This document shows positions 6,810 through 15,771 of a DNA stretch of 17,481 nucleotides, piece by piece. The notes below the pieces were generated by a model, which was given only the letters and a program-made list of their open reading frames with translations, searched no databases and had not been told where the DNA came from. The DNA comes from Mxb001 sp049317345. Its GTDB lineage: Bacteria; Actinomycetota; Actinomycetes; S36-B12. The stretch is taken from assembly GCA_049317345.1 (NCBI GenBank), contig JBMOIL010000039.1:1-17481 (forward strand). Direction: 5' to 3'. The stretch's first letter is position 1; the number at the start of each line of letters is the position of its first letter. Both the position numbers and the translations under genes were made by a program.

Positions 6810-7691
6810 GTGCGCTTAGCTGCCCGAGCCACGCGGCGGGGACAACGAGTACTCGTTGTCCCCGCCGTCGTGGTGATTCTCGTGTTGGCGGTGTATCCGC
6901 TCGTGTTCTCCCTACTGGCCGCCCTCAATGACTCCTCTCTCGGCAAGCCCTTTGCCCGATGGACGGGACTCAAGAACCTGAGGGATGTCGTGGGCGACGA
7001 AGATGTCCTCGGTGCACTGGTGCGCACCACCACCTACGCACTGCTGGTCACGATCACGTCGGTTGCCATCGGCCTGATCATCGCTCTAGCCCTTGACCGA
7101 GCGGTGCGGATGGGGTCTCTCATTCGCACCATCCTGCTGCTACCGCTCCTCACCCCTGCCGTCACGGTGGCCATCCTCTGGAAGGTCATGCTCGCCCCAT
7201 CAGGGGGACTCGTGAGCACGGTCCTCACCGACGCAGGACTTGACGGGTCTGCGCTCAGTCCACTGTCCTCCACGGCACTCGCGCTTCCCACCATCGCTCT
7301 TGCAGACGTATGGGAGTGGACCCCACTCGTCACCATTCTGCTTTTCGCGGCGCTTCAGACGGTCGACTCGGAAACTCTAGAGGCCGCCACCCTTGATGGG
7401 GCTGATGGCTGGCGACTCACGACCTCAGTAGTCCTTCCGTCAATCGCAGGTGCGTTGGCGGCCGTGGCGCTCATCCGACTCGTCCTTGCCTTTAAGGTCT
7501 TCGATCTCGTCGCGGTGCTCACCTCGGGAGGACCTGGGCAATCCACGACGACCGCGAGCTACCTGATCTATCAACGGGCACTTCAGCAATTCGATGTAGG
7601 TCAGGCTGCAGTCATCACCCTGCTCCTGGCCATCGTCGTGACGGTCGTCTCGCTCCCCTTCGTATACGCGGTCAAGAGGTTCCAGCCGTGA
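6810..7691 (+). CDS. ABC sugar permease (MalF/UgpA type)
   Basis: A 293-aa integral membrane permease with about six transmembrane segments; the first spans roughly residues 13-38. The cytoplasmic EAA loop EAATLDGADG (191-200), followed by VVLP (207-210), contacts the ATPase. It starts with GTG three bases after the lipoprotein stop, without a strong ribosome site of its own, so translation is probably coupled. It pairs with the next permease to form the CUT1 channel. The ATPase is encoded later in the same operon. Confidence 0.92.
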   Translation: MRLAARATRRGQRVLVVPAVVVILVLAVYPLVFSLLAALNDSSLGKPFARWTGLKNLRDVVGDEDVLGALVRTTTYALLVTITSVAIGLIIALALDRAVRMGSLIRTILLLPLLTPAVTVAILWKVMLAPSGGLVSTVLTDAGLDGSALSPLSSTALALPTIALADVWEWTPLVTILLFAALQTVDSETLEAATLDGADGWRLTTSVVLPSIAGALAAVALIRLVLAFKVFDLVAVLTSGGPGQSTTTASYLIYQRALQQFDVGQAAVITLLLAIVVTVVSLPFVYAVKRFQP

Positions 7692-8515
7692 TGAATCGAA
7701 GCCGCTCCAAGGCCCGTCTGGGGCTCTTCGGAATCGTCGTGCTCACCCTCGCGATCGCGTGGGTTCTCATACCCCTTGCCTACCTGCTCTCCATGTCCCT
7801 CATGTCTCGCACGGAGGTCATTTCCGGGTCATACCTCCCTACGACGCCGCAGTGGGAGAACTGGCAGGCGGTTGTCGAAGCCGGAATACCCACAAACATC
7901 AGGAACTCGCTTGTCGTGGCTCTTGCTGCCGCCCTCATCACTCTGGCCCTCGCGACCCCGGCTGCGTGGGCCATCGCCCGACGAGGAGTCGGAGGCCGCT
8001 TGCTATCCTCGACTCTGTTGGCGCCCTGGCTGCTGCCGCCGATCGTCGCTCTCGTCCCCATCTTCTTGCTGCTGAGGGTCGCCGGTCTAAACAACACCCT
8101 CCTTGGTCTCACGCTTGTCTACTCACTCGTCAATGTTCCGGTGGCCGTCTGGCTCTTGGAAGGGTTCGTGCGGAAGATCCCCGTGGAGATCGAGGAGTCG
8201 GCAACCGTAGAGGGAGCCGGAGACCTACGCCTCCTCCTTCGCATCGTCATTCCTCTGATCGCACCCGGCCTCGTGGCGGTGGGCATCATCATCGGGGTCC
8301 TGAACTACAACGAGTACCTACTCGCGAGCTTCATCACCCAAAAGCCCGAACTCCAGACGCTGCCAGTGGCGATTTCGCTCTACCAAGGCGATCGCTTCGC
8401 CCACCTGGGAAGAATCGCCGCAGCAAGCATCATCGGCGTGATCCCCCTCTACGTTGTTGCCGTCCTCTCGCAGAGGTGGCTCGTCTCGGGCCTCACCTCG
8501 GGGGGCGTGAAGTGA
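7688..8515 (+). CDS. ABC sugar permease (MalG/UgpE type)
   Basis: A 275-aa permease, partner of the preceding one. The N-terminal transmembrane helix covers about residues 11-37, and the EAA loop reads EESATVEGAG (169-178) followed by IVIP (186-189). GTG 7688 overlaps the previous stop by 4 nt. ATG 7691, one codon later (TGATG overlap), is an equally good start. Its C-terminus lacks a long tail, as usual for MalG-like partners. Confidence 0.92.
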   Translation: MMNRSRSKARLGLFGIVVLTLAIAWVLIPLAYLLSMSLMSRTEVISGSYLPTTPQWENWQAVVEAGIPTNIRNSLVVALAAALITLALATPAAWAIARRGVGGRLLSSTLLAPWLLPPIVALVPIFLLLRVAGLNNTLLGLTLVYSLVNVPVAVWLLEGFVRKIPVEIEESATVEGAGDLRLLLRIVIPLIAPGLVAVGIIIGVLNYNEYLLASFITQKPELQTLPVAISLYQGDRFAHLGRIAAASIIGVIPLYVVAVLSQRWLVSGLTSGGVK

Positions 8516-10065
8516 GGGCTGTTGTCGGCGTCGACGTCGGGACCCAGGGGAGCAAAGTCGGCGTCTATCTCGAAGACGGCACGCTCATCGCGCATGCCTA
8601 CGCCGAGCATACCTTCACCTATCCCGGGGCGGGATGGGTCGAAATGGACCCGAACCAGATCGAAGACGCGGTCGTGGGCGCCCTGGCATCGGCGGTGCAG
8701 TCGGCCCGCGAGCAGGGCATACCTCCGTCGGCCTACGCCGGGATTGCCCTCTCGGGAATCCTCTGCGGGCCAGTCCTCGTGGATGAGGACTGGGTGCCCG
8801 TCCGTCCCATCATTCCCTTTCTCGACATGCGTGCGCGACGCGAAGTTGAGTCCATTCAACGGCTCGAGCCAACGTGGATCGAGGAGAGCGGCACCAATAG
8901 CCTCGACACCTACATCACGCCGGCAACGCTGCATTGGGTTCGTGACCACGAGCCAGACGCCTACGCCAAGACCTCAAAAGTCCTGTCTCTCGCGCCGTAC
9001 ATCGCCGGGCGCCTGGCAGGCTTACGCGCCCCCAAGGCGTTCATCGATCCCACGCATCTATCGGGCTGGATCATCGGCTGGGATGCACGCCGGCTCGACT
9101 TCTCACCTGGACAGCTCGAAACCCTGGGGATCTCGGCCGATCTCCTCCCGCGCGTCGTACCCTCCACGGACATCGTGGGTGGTCTCACATCCGAAATGTC
9201 CGACCGCACGGGTCTGCCACGGGGCCTCCCCGTGGCCGCCGGAGCCGGGGATGTCATGCAGAGCAACCTTGCCGCCGGACAACGCGCGGTAGGGCAGGCG
9301 ACCGATGTCGCGGGCACCGCCAGTCTCATCACGATCACGGTGGCCTCGCTCGATCCGGAGATCTCGCGCACACCCGGCCTGCTCTACTCCCCTGGGACGC
9401 TCCCGGGCACCAGCTTCTACTGGGGGTACGTCAAGGCCGGTGGACTCTCACTTCGCTGGTTCCGTGATCAGGTTCTCGGCCGCTCCGGCGACGACGAGGT
9501 GTACCGGGAACTCGACGCGCTGGCGGGTGCGGTAGCACCAGGGGCGCATGGAATCTTGTTCATGCCCTACCTGTCCGGAGGCGGACCCGACTTCGGCAAT
9601 GCGCAGGGAACCTGGCTGGGTCTGGCCGCGGAGACGGGCACAGCACTCCTGTGGCGGTCGCTCCTCGAGTCGATCGCCCTCGAGTACGCCACCTTCCTGC
9701 GAACCTTCAGATCTCGCGGAGTAGCGGTTAGTGAGGTTCTTGCCGTGGGCGGGGGGTCGCGCAGCGCGCTATGGAACCAGATCAAGGCAGACGTCACAGG
9801 GGTTCCCTGGCGCGTCCCGGCGCGTCAGGATGGCGCCGTCCTGGCCAACGCGGCACTCGCCTCCGCGGCGGTGGGGCTGGGATCCGACGTCGGATCCGTG
9901 ATTCGCGAATGGGTATCGCTGGGTCCCGCCGCCGTCCCGCAGGCCGATGCGCACCGCCTCTACATCGAGCTGGCGCGTCGCCGCGACACACTCCTCGCAG
10001 GACCCATGCGCGAGGTATTCGAGGAACTGCACAAGTTGCGCCTACTCCAGGGAGAGCCATCGTGA
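8512..10065 (+). CDS. FGGY-family carbohydrate kinase (xylulokinase-like)
   Basis: A 517-aa ATP-dependent sugar or polyol kinase. Motifs: the ATP-phosphate loop DVGTQGSK (8-15), SGILCGPVLVD (81-91) leading to LDMRAR (104-109), GAGDVMQSNLAAG with the catalytic base Asp247, AGTAS (267-271), and the adenosine motif GGGSRSALWNQIKADV (413-428). These match the xylulokinase/erythritol-kinase part of the FGGY superfamily. The substrate cannot be read from the motifs. GTG 8512 overlaps the permease stop (GTGA). Its pairing with a GlpD-like dehydrogenase two genes on resembles EryA/EryB and suggests phosphorylation of a polyol or ketose whose phosphate is then oxidised. It could also phosphorylate the imported sugar in parallel with MtnK. 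Confidence 0.88.
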   Translation: MRAVVGVDVGTQGSKVGVYLEDGTLIAHAYAEHTFTYPGAGWVEMDPNQIEDAVVGALASAVQSAREQGIPPSAYAGIALSGILCGPVLVDEDWVPVRPIIPFLDMRARREVESIQRLEPTWIEESGTNSLDTYITPATLHWVRDHEPDAYAKTSKVLSLAPYIAGRLAGLRAPKAFIDPTHLSGWIIGWDARRLDFSPGQLETLGISADLLPRVVPSTDIVGGLTSEMSDRTGLPRGLPVAAGAGDVMQSNLAAGQRAVGQATDVAGTASLITITVASLDPEISRTPGLLYSPGTLPGTSFYWGYVKAGGLSLRWFRDQVLGRSGDDEVYRELDALAGAVAPGAHGILFMPYLSGGGPDFGNAQGTWLGLAAETGTALLWRSLLESIALEYATFLRTFRSRGVAVSEVLAVGGGSRSALWNQIKADVTGVPWRVPARQDGAVLANAALASAAVGLGSDVGSVIREWVSLGPAAVPQADAHRLYIELARRRDTLLAGPMREVFEELHKLRLLQGEPS

Positions 10066-10772
10066 CGGCACTGACCGGCATCAGCCACGTCGTAATCGAC
10101 ATCGAGGGGACGACAAGCTCGACCTGGTTCGTCTACGAGCATCTCTATCCATACTCGCGTGAACGCTTTGCCGAATACGTCGCGCGACGCGACAGCGATG
10201 ATGACGTAGCACGTGCGGTAGGTCAGGTCGCCGAACTACTCGGGCGACAGGGACTCACCGACGAGGAAGTGGTTACCGCCCTGAACGCATGGCTGGATGA
10301 GGATCGTAAGGTCACGCCCCTCAAGACGATTCAGGGTCTGATCTGGGATGACGGCTTCGCGCGAGGGCAACTCACCTCTCACTTCTACCCCGATGTCATC
10401 CCGGCAATCCGTTCGTGGCACGCAGCGGGTATTCGCATCGCCGTCTTCTCGTCGGGCTCTCTGAAGGCACAGAGTGCCTGGTTCGGCCACTCACCGGAGG
10501 GAGATCTCCGACCTCTCCTGGCCGCAGCCTTCGATACCGAGAGCGCCGGCCCGAAGAGATCGGCGGCGTCCTACGCAACGATCGCAGCCAGCCTCGATGC
10601 GAGTCCCTCCTCACTTTTATTCCTCTCTGACCTCGATGACGAGCTGGATGCCGCGACTCACGCAGGCTGGCACGCAGTGGGTGTCAGCCGTCCGGGAGAG
10701 CAGCACCACGAACGTGGTGTGGGCGACCATGCGCTCATCGGGACTTTCGACGAGTTGGAACTCTCCCCATGA
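10062..10772 (+). CDS. mtnC: enolase-phosphatase E1 / acireductone synthase (MtnC)
   Basis: A 236-aa HAD-superfamily enzyme. Family members enolise 2,3-diketo-5-methylthiopentyl-1-phosphate and remove its phosphate to give the acireductone of methionine salvage. Motif I is DIEGTT (13-18) with Asp13 and the E1-typical Glu15, motif II SSGS (130-133), motif III Lys165, and motif IV LSDLDDELDAA (188-198). KTIQGLIWDDG (88-98), FYPDVIPA and EGDL are also E1 hallmarks. GTG 10062 overlaps the kinase stop by 4 nt and ATG of the next gene overlaps its own stop. MtnB and MtnD, which act just before and after MtnC, are not in the window. Either they are encoded elsewhere, or this E1 works on a different diketo or ketose phosphate. 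Confidence 0.93.
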   Translation: MTALTGISHVVIDIEGTTSSTWFVYEHLYPYSRERFAEYVARRDSDDDVARAVGQVAELLGRQGLTDEEVVTALNAWLDEDRKVTPLKTIQGLIWDDGFARGQLTSHFYPDVIPAIRSWHAAGIRIAVFSSGSLKAQSAWFGHSPEGDLRPLLAAAFDTESAGPKRSAASYATIAASLDASPSSLLFLSDLDDELDAATHAGWHAVGVSRPGEQHHERGVGDHALIGTFDELELSP

Positions 10773-12481
10773 CATCGACGTCTGGCGGCTGGAGCAGGGA
10801 CGCGTCTGTCCTCAAGGGGACATATGAGGTCGTCATCATCGGAGCTGGGATTACTGGCATCTGGTCGGCCGTGGAGCTGGCGCGTCGGGGCGTCACGGTC
10901 CTCGTGCTCGATAAGGGTGACGTCGGGTCCGGTACCTCCTCAGCCACGACCAAGTTCATCCACGGTGGCCTGAGATACCTCGAGCAAGGAGATGTCGTCA
11001 CCGTTGCGGAGTCGGTGCGGGAGCGGAGGATGCTCGCAGCGGCAGCGCCGGGCCTCGTCGCACCGCAGAGGTTTCTGCTGCCCGTCTGGGAGTGGACCCG
11101 CCCGAGCGCGCCTCTAATCGGACTAGGCCTGACGATCTACGAGTCCCTCGCCCTCGGGCGTAATCGCGGCCTGCCCGTGGCATCCCGAGTGCCACGTGCC
11201 CATTGGCTTTCGGCTCGCGCAACCCTCAATGCCGTTCCGTGGCTTAGGCCCGAAGGTCTACGAGGATCGTTTGCCTACTACGACATGGCGAATGTGCACC
11301 CAGAGCGACTCCTCCTCACCATCACGCGCACGGCGCTTGACCAAGGTGCGCGCATCCTCACCTACGCCCCCGTCAGGCGGATCACCACGGCGAGTCACGG
11401 TTCGACAGATGTCGTGAACGGTGTTGACTTTCTCGATCTCCTCACGGGCGTGGAACACCATGTGTCGGCGCGATACGTCGTCAACGCGGCAGGACCCTGG
11501 GCCGATATCGCCCTCGGGGACCTTGGTGAGCGCGTGGGTCTTCGTGTGAAGCGCGCCAAGGGCGTGCATATGCTCACCCGGGCCCTCGGGGGATCGGACG
11601 CTGTCTTCGCCAGGACCCGGTCGGGACGGCATGTGGTGGTCTCTCCCTGGCAGGGCAACTCGTTCATCGGACCAACGGACACCCCAGTGGAGGACGGGCC
11701 CGATGACGTTGCTGTGGACGTCGCCGACGTCGAGGATCTGATCGAGGCCGTTGGTGACATCAGCGTGCGTACCCCGGGGCCGGGCGACATCCTGGGAGCA
11801 ACGGTCGGCGTCCGCCCGCTCATCCACGACGGACGCGAAGGTTCTTACGCAACATCGCGCCGCCATCGACTGCACCACCACGAGCGTCACGGTCTGAAAG
11901 GAATGCTGTCGGTCACGGGTGGAAAATGGACGACGGGACACGCCGTCGGCGTTGACGTCGCCGACGCCGTGACCCGCAGCCTCGGCATCCACTCGCGCGG
12001 ACGTGCCGGCATCGACCTGCACGGGACTCTCAGCACGACATCACATGAAGAAGCCCGTACCGAGATCCTGTCCACAGGCGTTCTTCCCCCGCCCACGGTC
12101 GATTACCTACTGCGCCTTTACGGAGTTCACACCCTCGACATCCATCGGCTCGTGGTCGATGATCCGCGACTCGGTGCTCCTGTCGTGAATGAACCGCACC
12201 GGCGCGACATCCTGGCGCAAGCGATCTACGCCGCCACCGATGAAGGCGCCGTCACACTGGAGGACGTCTTGATGCGCCGGCTGGTTGCGGGCACCCAAGG
12301 GCGGCTACCGGTTGAGTCGGTGGCGCGGGTCGGGGAAGCGATAGCCCCGATGCTCGGTTGGGACCGTTACCGCTGCGAATCCGAGGTTGATACCCACGTG
12401 GCGCGAGCTCGAGAACTAGACGCCGTTATCGCGCATTGGCAGTCCCTGAAGGAAGCTCACACGTCAAAGGAGGGGGCATGA
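10769..12481 (+). CDS. FAD-dependent glycerol-3-phosphate dehydrogenase-like (GlpD/EryB type)
   Basis: A 570-aa flavoprotein of the GlpD family. FAD dinucleotide motif GAGITG (25-30), TKFIHGGLRYL (61-71), PWQGNSFIGPTD (293-304), VGVRPL (346-351) and TGGKWTT (383-389) are all in place. R69 and R349 match positions that bind the substrate phosphate in E. coli GlpD (from memory), so a phosphorylated polyol is expected. The C-terminal GlpD cap domain is present. Housekeeping GlpD feeds glycerol-3-phosphate electrons to quinone. In this operon it more likely oxidises the product of the FGGY kinase, as EryB does for erythritol phosphate (inference). ATG 10769 overlaps mtnC by 4 nt. The N-terminal 18 residues before the FAD strand are somewhat long. 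Confidence 0.88.
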   Translation: MTSTSGGWSRDASVLKGTYEVVIIGAGITGIWSAVELARRGVTVLVLDKGDVGSGTSSATTKFIHGGLRYLEQGDVVTVAESVRERRMLAAAAPGLVAPQRFLLPVWEWTRPSAPLIGLGLTIYESLALGRNRGLPVASRVPRAHWLSARATLNAVPWLRPEGLRGSFAYYDMANVHPERLLLTITRTALDQGARILTYAPVRRITTASHGSTDVVNGVDFLDLLTGVEHHVSARYVVNAAGPWADIALGDLGERVGLRVKRAKGVHMLTRALGGSDAVFARTRSGRHVVVSPWQGNSFIGPTDTPVEDGPDDVAVDVADVEDLIEAVGDISVRTPGPGDILGATVGVRPLIHDGREGSYATSRRHRLHHHERHGLKGMLSVTGGKWTTGHAVGVDVADAVTRSLGIHSRGRAGIDLHGTLSTTSHEEARTEILSTGVLPPPTVDYLLRLYGVHTLDIHRLVVDDPRLGAPVVNEPHRRDILAQAIYAATDEGAVTLEDVLMRRLVAGTQGRLPVESVARVGEAIAPMLGWDRYRCESEVDTHVARARELDAVIAHWQSLKEAHTSKEGA

Positions 12482-13500
12482 CCCTGTCATCTACCGCTTT
12501 GGGTTCAACCGGTATCGACATCACGCGCCTAGGGCTCGGTGCGTGGGCAATTGGAGGGACCGGCTGGAAGTTTGCCTGGGGTCCACAGGATGACGCCGAG
12601 TCGATCGCAACGATCCACCATGCGATCGACTCCGGAATCAACTGGATTGACACGGCAGCCTGCTACGGACGGGGTCACTCCGAGGAAGTGATCGGCTCGG
12701 TCATCAAGGGCATTCCCCAGGCAGACCGGCCCTATGTCTTCACAAAGTGCGGGGTGATCGCGCCCGCGGGAACAGGGGATCCCGCCCTCGTGGGCGACCC
12801 GAAGAGCATTCGGCGTGAAGTTGAGGACTCCCTGACTCGCCTCGGGGTGGAGACCATCGACCTCTACCAAATGCACTGGCCGGCCCAGGACGGCACTCCG
12901 CTCGAGGAGTACTGGCTCACACTCGCCGAGCTGCGAAGCGAGGGGAAGACGCGTTTCATCGGTCTGTCGAACCACGATGTGGATCAGGTCAGGAGTGCAC
13001 ACGCCATCTCCCGAGTGGATGTCCTCCAGCCGCCATTCAGCGCGCTGGCGCGCGATGCGGCGGAGAATCTGCTGCCGTGGGCTACTGACAACGGCGTGGG
13101 CGTCATCATCTACAGTCCGATGCAGTCCGGCCTGCTCACTGGCGCAATGGACGACCACAGGGTGTCGAGCCTTCCAGTCGATGACTGGCGTCGGGCGCAT
13201 CCCGACTTCACCGGAGAAGGTCTGCAGCGCAATCTCGCTGTCGCCGACGCACTTGCTGCCGTAGGCAGGGATCACGGGACAAACGCCGCACAGGCAGCGC
13301 TTGCCTGGGCATTGGGGTGGCCGGGGGTTTCGGGCGCGATTGTCGGAGGCAGGCATCCCGACCAGATCGACGGCTGGAAGGGCGCCAGCGAATGGAGCCT
13401 CAGCCCGGCCGACTACGCGACGGTCGCCAGGGCGATCGTCGCAAACGGGGCCGGTACCGGGCCCACGGTCCCTCCGCAGTTCGGCGGCGATTCCGCATGA
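12478..13500 (+). CDS. aldo/keto reductase
   Basis: A 340-aa NAD(P)H-dependent oxidoreductase. The catalytic tetrad is readable: Asp58 (NWIDTA), Tyr63 (ACYGRGHSEE), Lys90 (VFTKCG) and His133 (YQMHWP). The C-terminal cofactor part includes GAIVGGRHPDQI. Start ATG 12478 overlaps the previous stop (ATGA) and has the ribosome site aaaggaggg; an in-frame upstream ATG at 12436 lies inside the dehydrogenase gene and is unlikely. Possible roles: reducing the aldehyde released by the aldolase (methylthioacetaldehyde or acetaldehyde), or reducing the imported pentose to the polyol that the FGGY kinase would take. Sequence alone does not choose. Confidence 0.9.
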   Translation: MTLSSTALGSTGIDITRLGLGAWAIGGTGWKFAWGPQDDAESIATIHHAIDSGINWIDTAACYGRGHSEEVIGSVIKGIPQADRPYVFTKCGVIAPAGTGDPALVGDPKSIRREVEDSLTRLGVETIDLYQMHWPAQDGTPLEEYWLTLAELRSEGKTRFIGLSNHDVDQVRSAHAISRVDVLQPPFSALARDAAENLLPWATDNGVGVIIYSPMQSGLLTGAMDDHRVSSLPVDDWRRAHPDFTGEGLQRNLAVADALAAVGRDHGTNAAQAALAWALGWPGVSGAIVGGRHPDQIDGWKGASEWSLSPADYATVARAIVANGAGTGPTVPPQFGGDSA

Positions 13501-14558
13501 GCGCAGGGGTGCATTTCGACGGGGTCAGCCTCACCTACCCGGGAGCAGAGCGACCGGCCCTGGACGGACTGGACCTCCAGGTCGAGGAGGGTGAGTTGCT
13601 CGTCCTCGTCGGACCTTCCGGGTGCGGCAAATCAACGTCGCTTCGCGTCCTGGCGGGACTCGAGCCCGCTACATCGGGGCGATTGTGGATCGGGGAACGA
13701 GATGTGACCGAACTCCCGGCGAAGGACCGGGACATCGCCATGGTCTTCCAGAACTATGCGCTCTACCCCCACATGACCGTCGCAGAGAATCTGTCATTCG
13801 CGCTGCGCATCCAGCGTACCGGGAAGAGTGAGATCCAAGAGCGCGTGGCCTCGACCGCGAAGCTTCTCGGAATCAGTGAATACCTGTCACGCAAACCACG
13901 ATCACTTTCTGGTGGCCAGCGGCAGCGCGTGGCGATGGGGCGCGCCATAATCCGCGAACCAAAGGTGTTCCTCATGGACGAGCCGTTGAGCAACCTGGAC
14001 GCGCGCCTTCGAGTCCAGACCCGAAGTCAGATTGCGTCACTCCAGCGTCGCCTTGGGACGACAACGATCTACGTCACGCACGACCAGGTCGAAGCCATGA
14101 CCATGGGCCACCGGGTTGCCATTCTGAACGACGGAGTCCTCCAGCAGGTGGACACGCCGCGAGAGGTGTACGACAACCCCGTCAATGCATTCGTGGCCAC
14201 CTTCATCGGGTCACCGAGCATGAACCTATTGCCCGCGCGACTTGTCGACGGCAGGGCATTCGCAGGAGCCCATGAGTTTGAGGTCCCCCGCGCGGCATCG
14301 ACAAGCGCAGCGGTGCTCATAGGCATACGTCCCGAACATCTCGAGCCCGCGTCTACGGGCATCACCTTGACGGTGTCACTGGTGGAAGAACTAGGGGCTG
14401 ACACCTACGTGTACGGCACGTACGCAGACGGTGATGGAGCACAGGTGGAGGTGACGGCCCGCGTGTCAAACCCTCCTGCACCTGGAAGCCCGCTCACGCT
14501 GCGTCCGACGAGGTATCAGGTGTTCGAGTCGACCGGCGGACAACGACGTGTCAGCTAA
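13497..14558 (+). CDS. ABC transporter ATPase, UgpC/MsmK/MalK type
   Basis: A 353-aa sugar-importer ATPase. Walker A GPSGCGKST (39-47), Q-loop VFQNYALYPHMTV (83-95), signature LSGGQRQ (137-143), Walker B VFLMDE (157-162), D-loop SNLDA and the switch His195 (YVTHDQ) are intact. The C-terminal part (about 235-353) is the OB/TOBE regulatory region of the CUT1 family, with GIRPEHL. Many actinobacteria share one such ATPase among several importers; this one lies inside the operon of its permeases, so it is probably dedicated. ATG 13497 overlaps the reductase stop by 4 nt, and its own end overlaps mtnK by 11 nt. Confidence 0.95.
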   Translation: MSAGVHFDGVSLTYPGAERPALDGLDLQVEEGELLVLVGPSGCGKSTSLRVLAGLEPATSGRLWIGERDVTELPAKDRDIAMVFQNYALYPHMTVAENLSFALRIQRTGKSEIQERVASTAKLLGISEYLSRKPRSLSGGQRQRVAMGRAIIREPKVFLMDEPLSNLDARLRVQTRSQIASLQRRLGTTTIYVTHDQVEAMTMGHRVAILNDGVLQQVDTPREVYDNPVNAFVATFIGSPSMNLLPARLVDGRAFAGAHEFEVPRAASTSAAVLIGIRPEHLEPASTGITLTVSLVEELGADTYVYGTYADGDGAQVEVTARVSNPPAPGSPLTLRPTRYQVFESTGGQRRVS

Positions 14559-15771
14559 CACGGCAGGAGCCCCACCATTGACGGAGGAAACAGTCGCGGC
14601 ATACATCCGAACGAAGTCGAACCTTGCAGAACATATCGACATCACGGACACCCAACATGTGCGCGAACTCAGCGACGGCAACCTGAACCTCGTCTTTCTC
14701 GTTCGCGACTCCCAGGGCCGATCTGTCATTGTCAAGCAGGGGCTGCCTTATGTGCGGGTGGATCCCTCGTGGCCCATGGATTCGCAACGAACGTCAAGGG
14801 AGGCACGCGCGCTCGCGCTCCATGCCGCCGTCGATCCCGGGCACGTACCGCGCGTGTTCGCCTTTGATGAGGTAGCCAACGTCCTCGTGCTCGAGGACCT
14901 CACTGCCCACCGGGTATGGCGCACAGCCCTCCTCGCGGGCGAGCGTCACGAGCGGGTCGCGGCGGAGTTGGGCCGCTACGTGGCCCGGATCGGCTTTGGC
15001 ACGTCTGTCCTGGGAGATCAAGCCGGCAGCGTCAAGGACCGCGCAGCGGCGAGCACCAACGTGGCGCTGTGCGCCATCACGGAAGCGCTCATCTTCACCG
15101 AGCCGTTCATCGAACATCCGCACAATCAAGTCCCGGCAAGTGCACGAAACGTCTGGGAAAGCCTGATTGTCGACCCTCGGGTACTCGCGTCCATCGCCCA
15201 AGCCAAGTGGACCTTCATGACTCGTCAGGAGGCTCTGATCCACGGGGATCTCCACACAGGGTCGGTGTTTGCTTCACCGGATGGTGAAGCCCGCGCGTTC
15301 GACATCGAGTTTGCGTTCTACGGCCCGCTCGGCTTCGACCTGGGGATTCTCTGGGGCAACCTCGTTCTCGCCGCGGCCCGCGCCTTCGCCGTCGATGACC
15401 CTTCGCATGCCGAATGGTGCCTCACTCAGGTTCGGCGCTCGTGGGTCTCCTTCGAAACGGAAATGAAGGCCCTATGGCCCACTCGGGTGGACGCCAGCGT
15501 CTGGAACGACGACTTCCTTCACCACCTGCTGTCCTGCTGGTCATCCGATGCCTTCATCTTCGCCGGAACCGAGGTCGTGCGGCGCACCGTGGGTTTCGCC
15601 AAGGCAGCCGAGGTGGCCGATGATGGCACAGCGTCAGCACGGCTCGCCCTGGCCGCCGGTCATGCCCTGCTGGCCACGGCCCCCATCACGAGCGGTGGAG
15701 CGGGACTCCTCGTCGATACGGCGCTGCGGGCCATGCGGTCGGGAGCGGGCGTCCACCCTGGGCGGAACTGA
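14548..15771 (+). CDS. mtnK: S-methyl-5-thioribose kinase (MtnK)
   Basis: A 407-aa kinase of the aminoglycoside-phosphotransferase-like fold that makes 5-methylthioribose-1-phosphate, the MtnA substrate. MtnK landmarks: PLTEETVAAYI (10-20), SDGNLNLVF (42-50), VKQGLPYVRV with ATP-site Lys63, the Brenner motif HGDLHTGS with catalytic Asp234, and DIEFAFYGPLGFDLG (252-266), the D-x-E metal site typical of MtnK. Length equals known MtnK enzymes. GTG 14548 lies within the ATPase end; no later start keeps the PLTEE block. As the last gene of the importer operon it implies that the imported sugar is methylthioribose or a close 5-substituted ribose, because the enzyme also accepts 5-deoxyribose in some bacteria (family knowledge). 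Confidence 0.93.
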   Translation: MSANTAGAPPLTEETVAAYIRTKSNLAEHIDITDTQHVRELSDGNLNLVFLVRDSQGRSVIVKQGLPYVRVDPSWPMDSQRTSREARALALHAAVDPGHVPRVFAFDEVANVLVLEDLTAHRVWRTALLAGERHERVAAELGRYVARIGFGTSVLGDQAGSVKDRAAASTNVALCAITEALIFTEPFIEHPHNQVPASARNVWESLIVDPRVLASIAQAKWTFMTRQEALIHGDLHTGSVFASPDGEARAFDIEFAFYGPLGFDLGILWGNLVLAAARAFAVDDPSHAEWCLTQVRRSWVSFETEMKALWPTRVDASVWNDDFLHHLLSCWSSDAFIFAGTEVVRRTVGFAKAAEVADDGTASARLALAAGHALLATAPITSGGAGLLVDTALRAMRSGAGVHPGRN

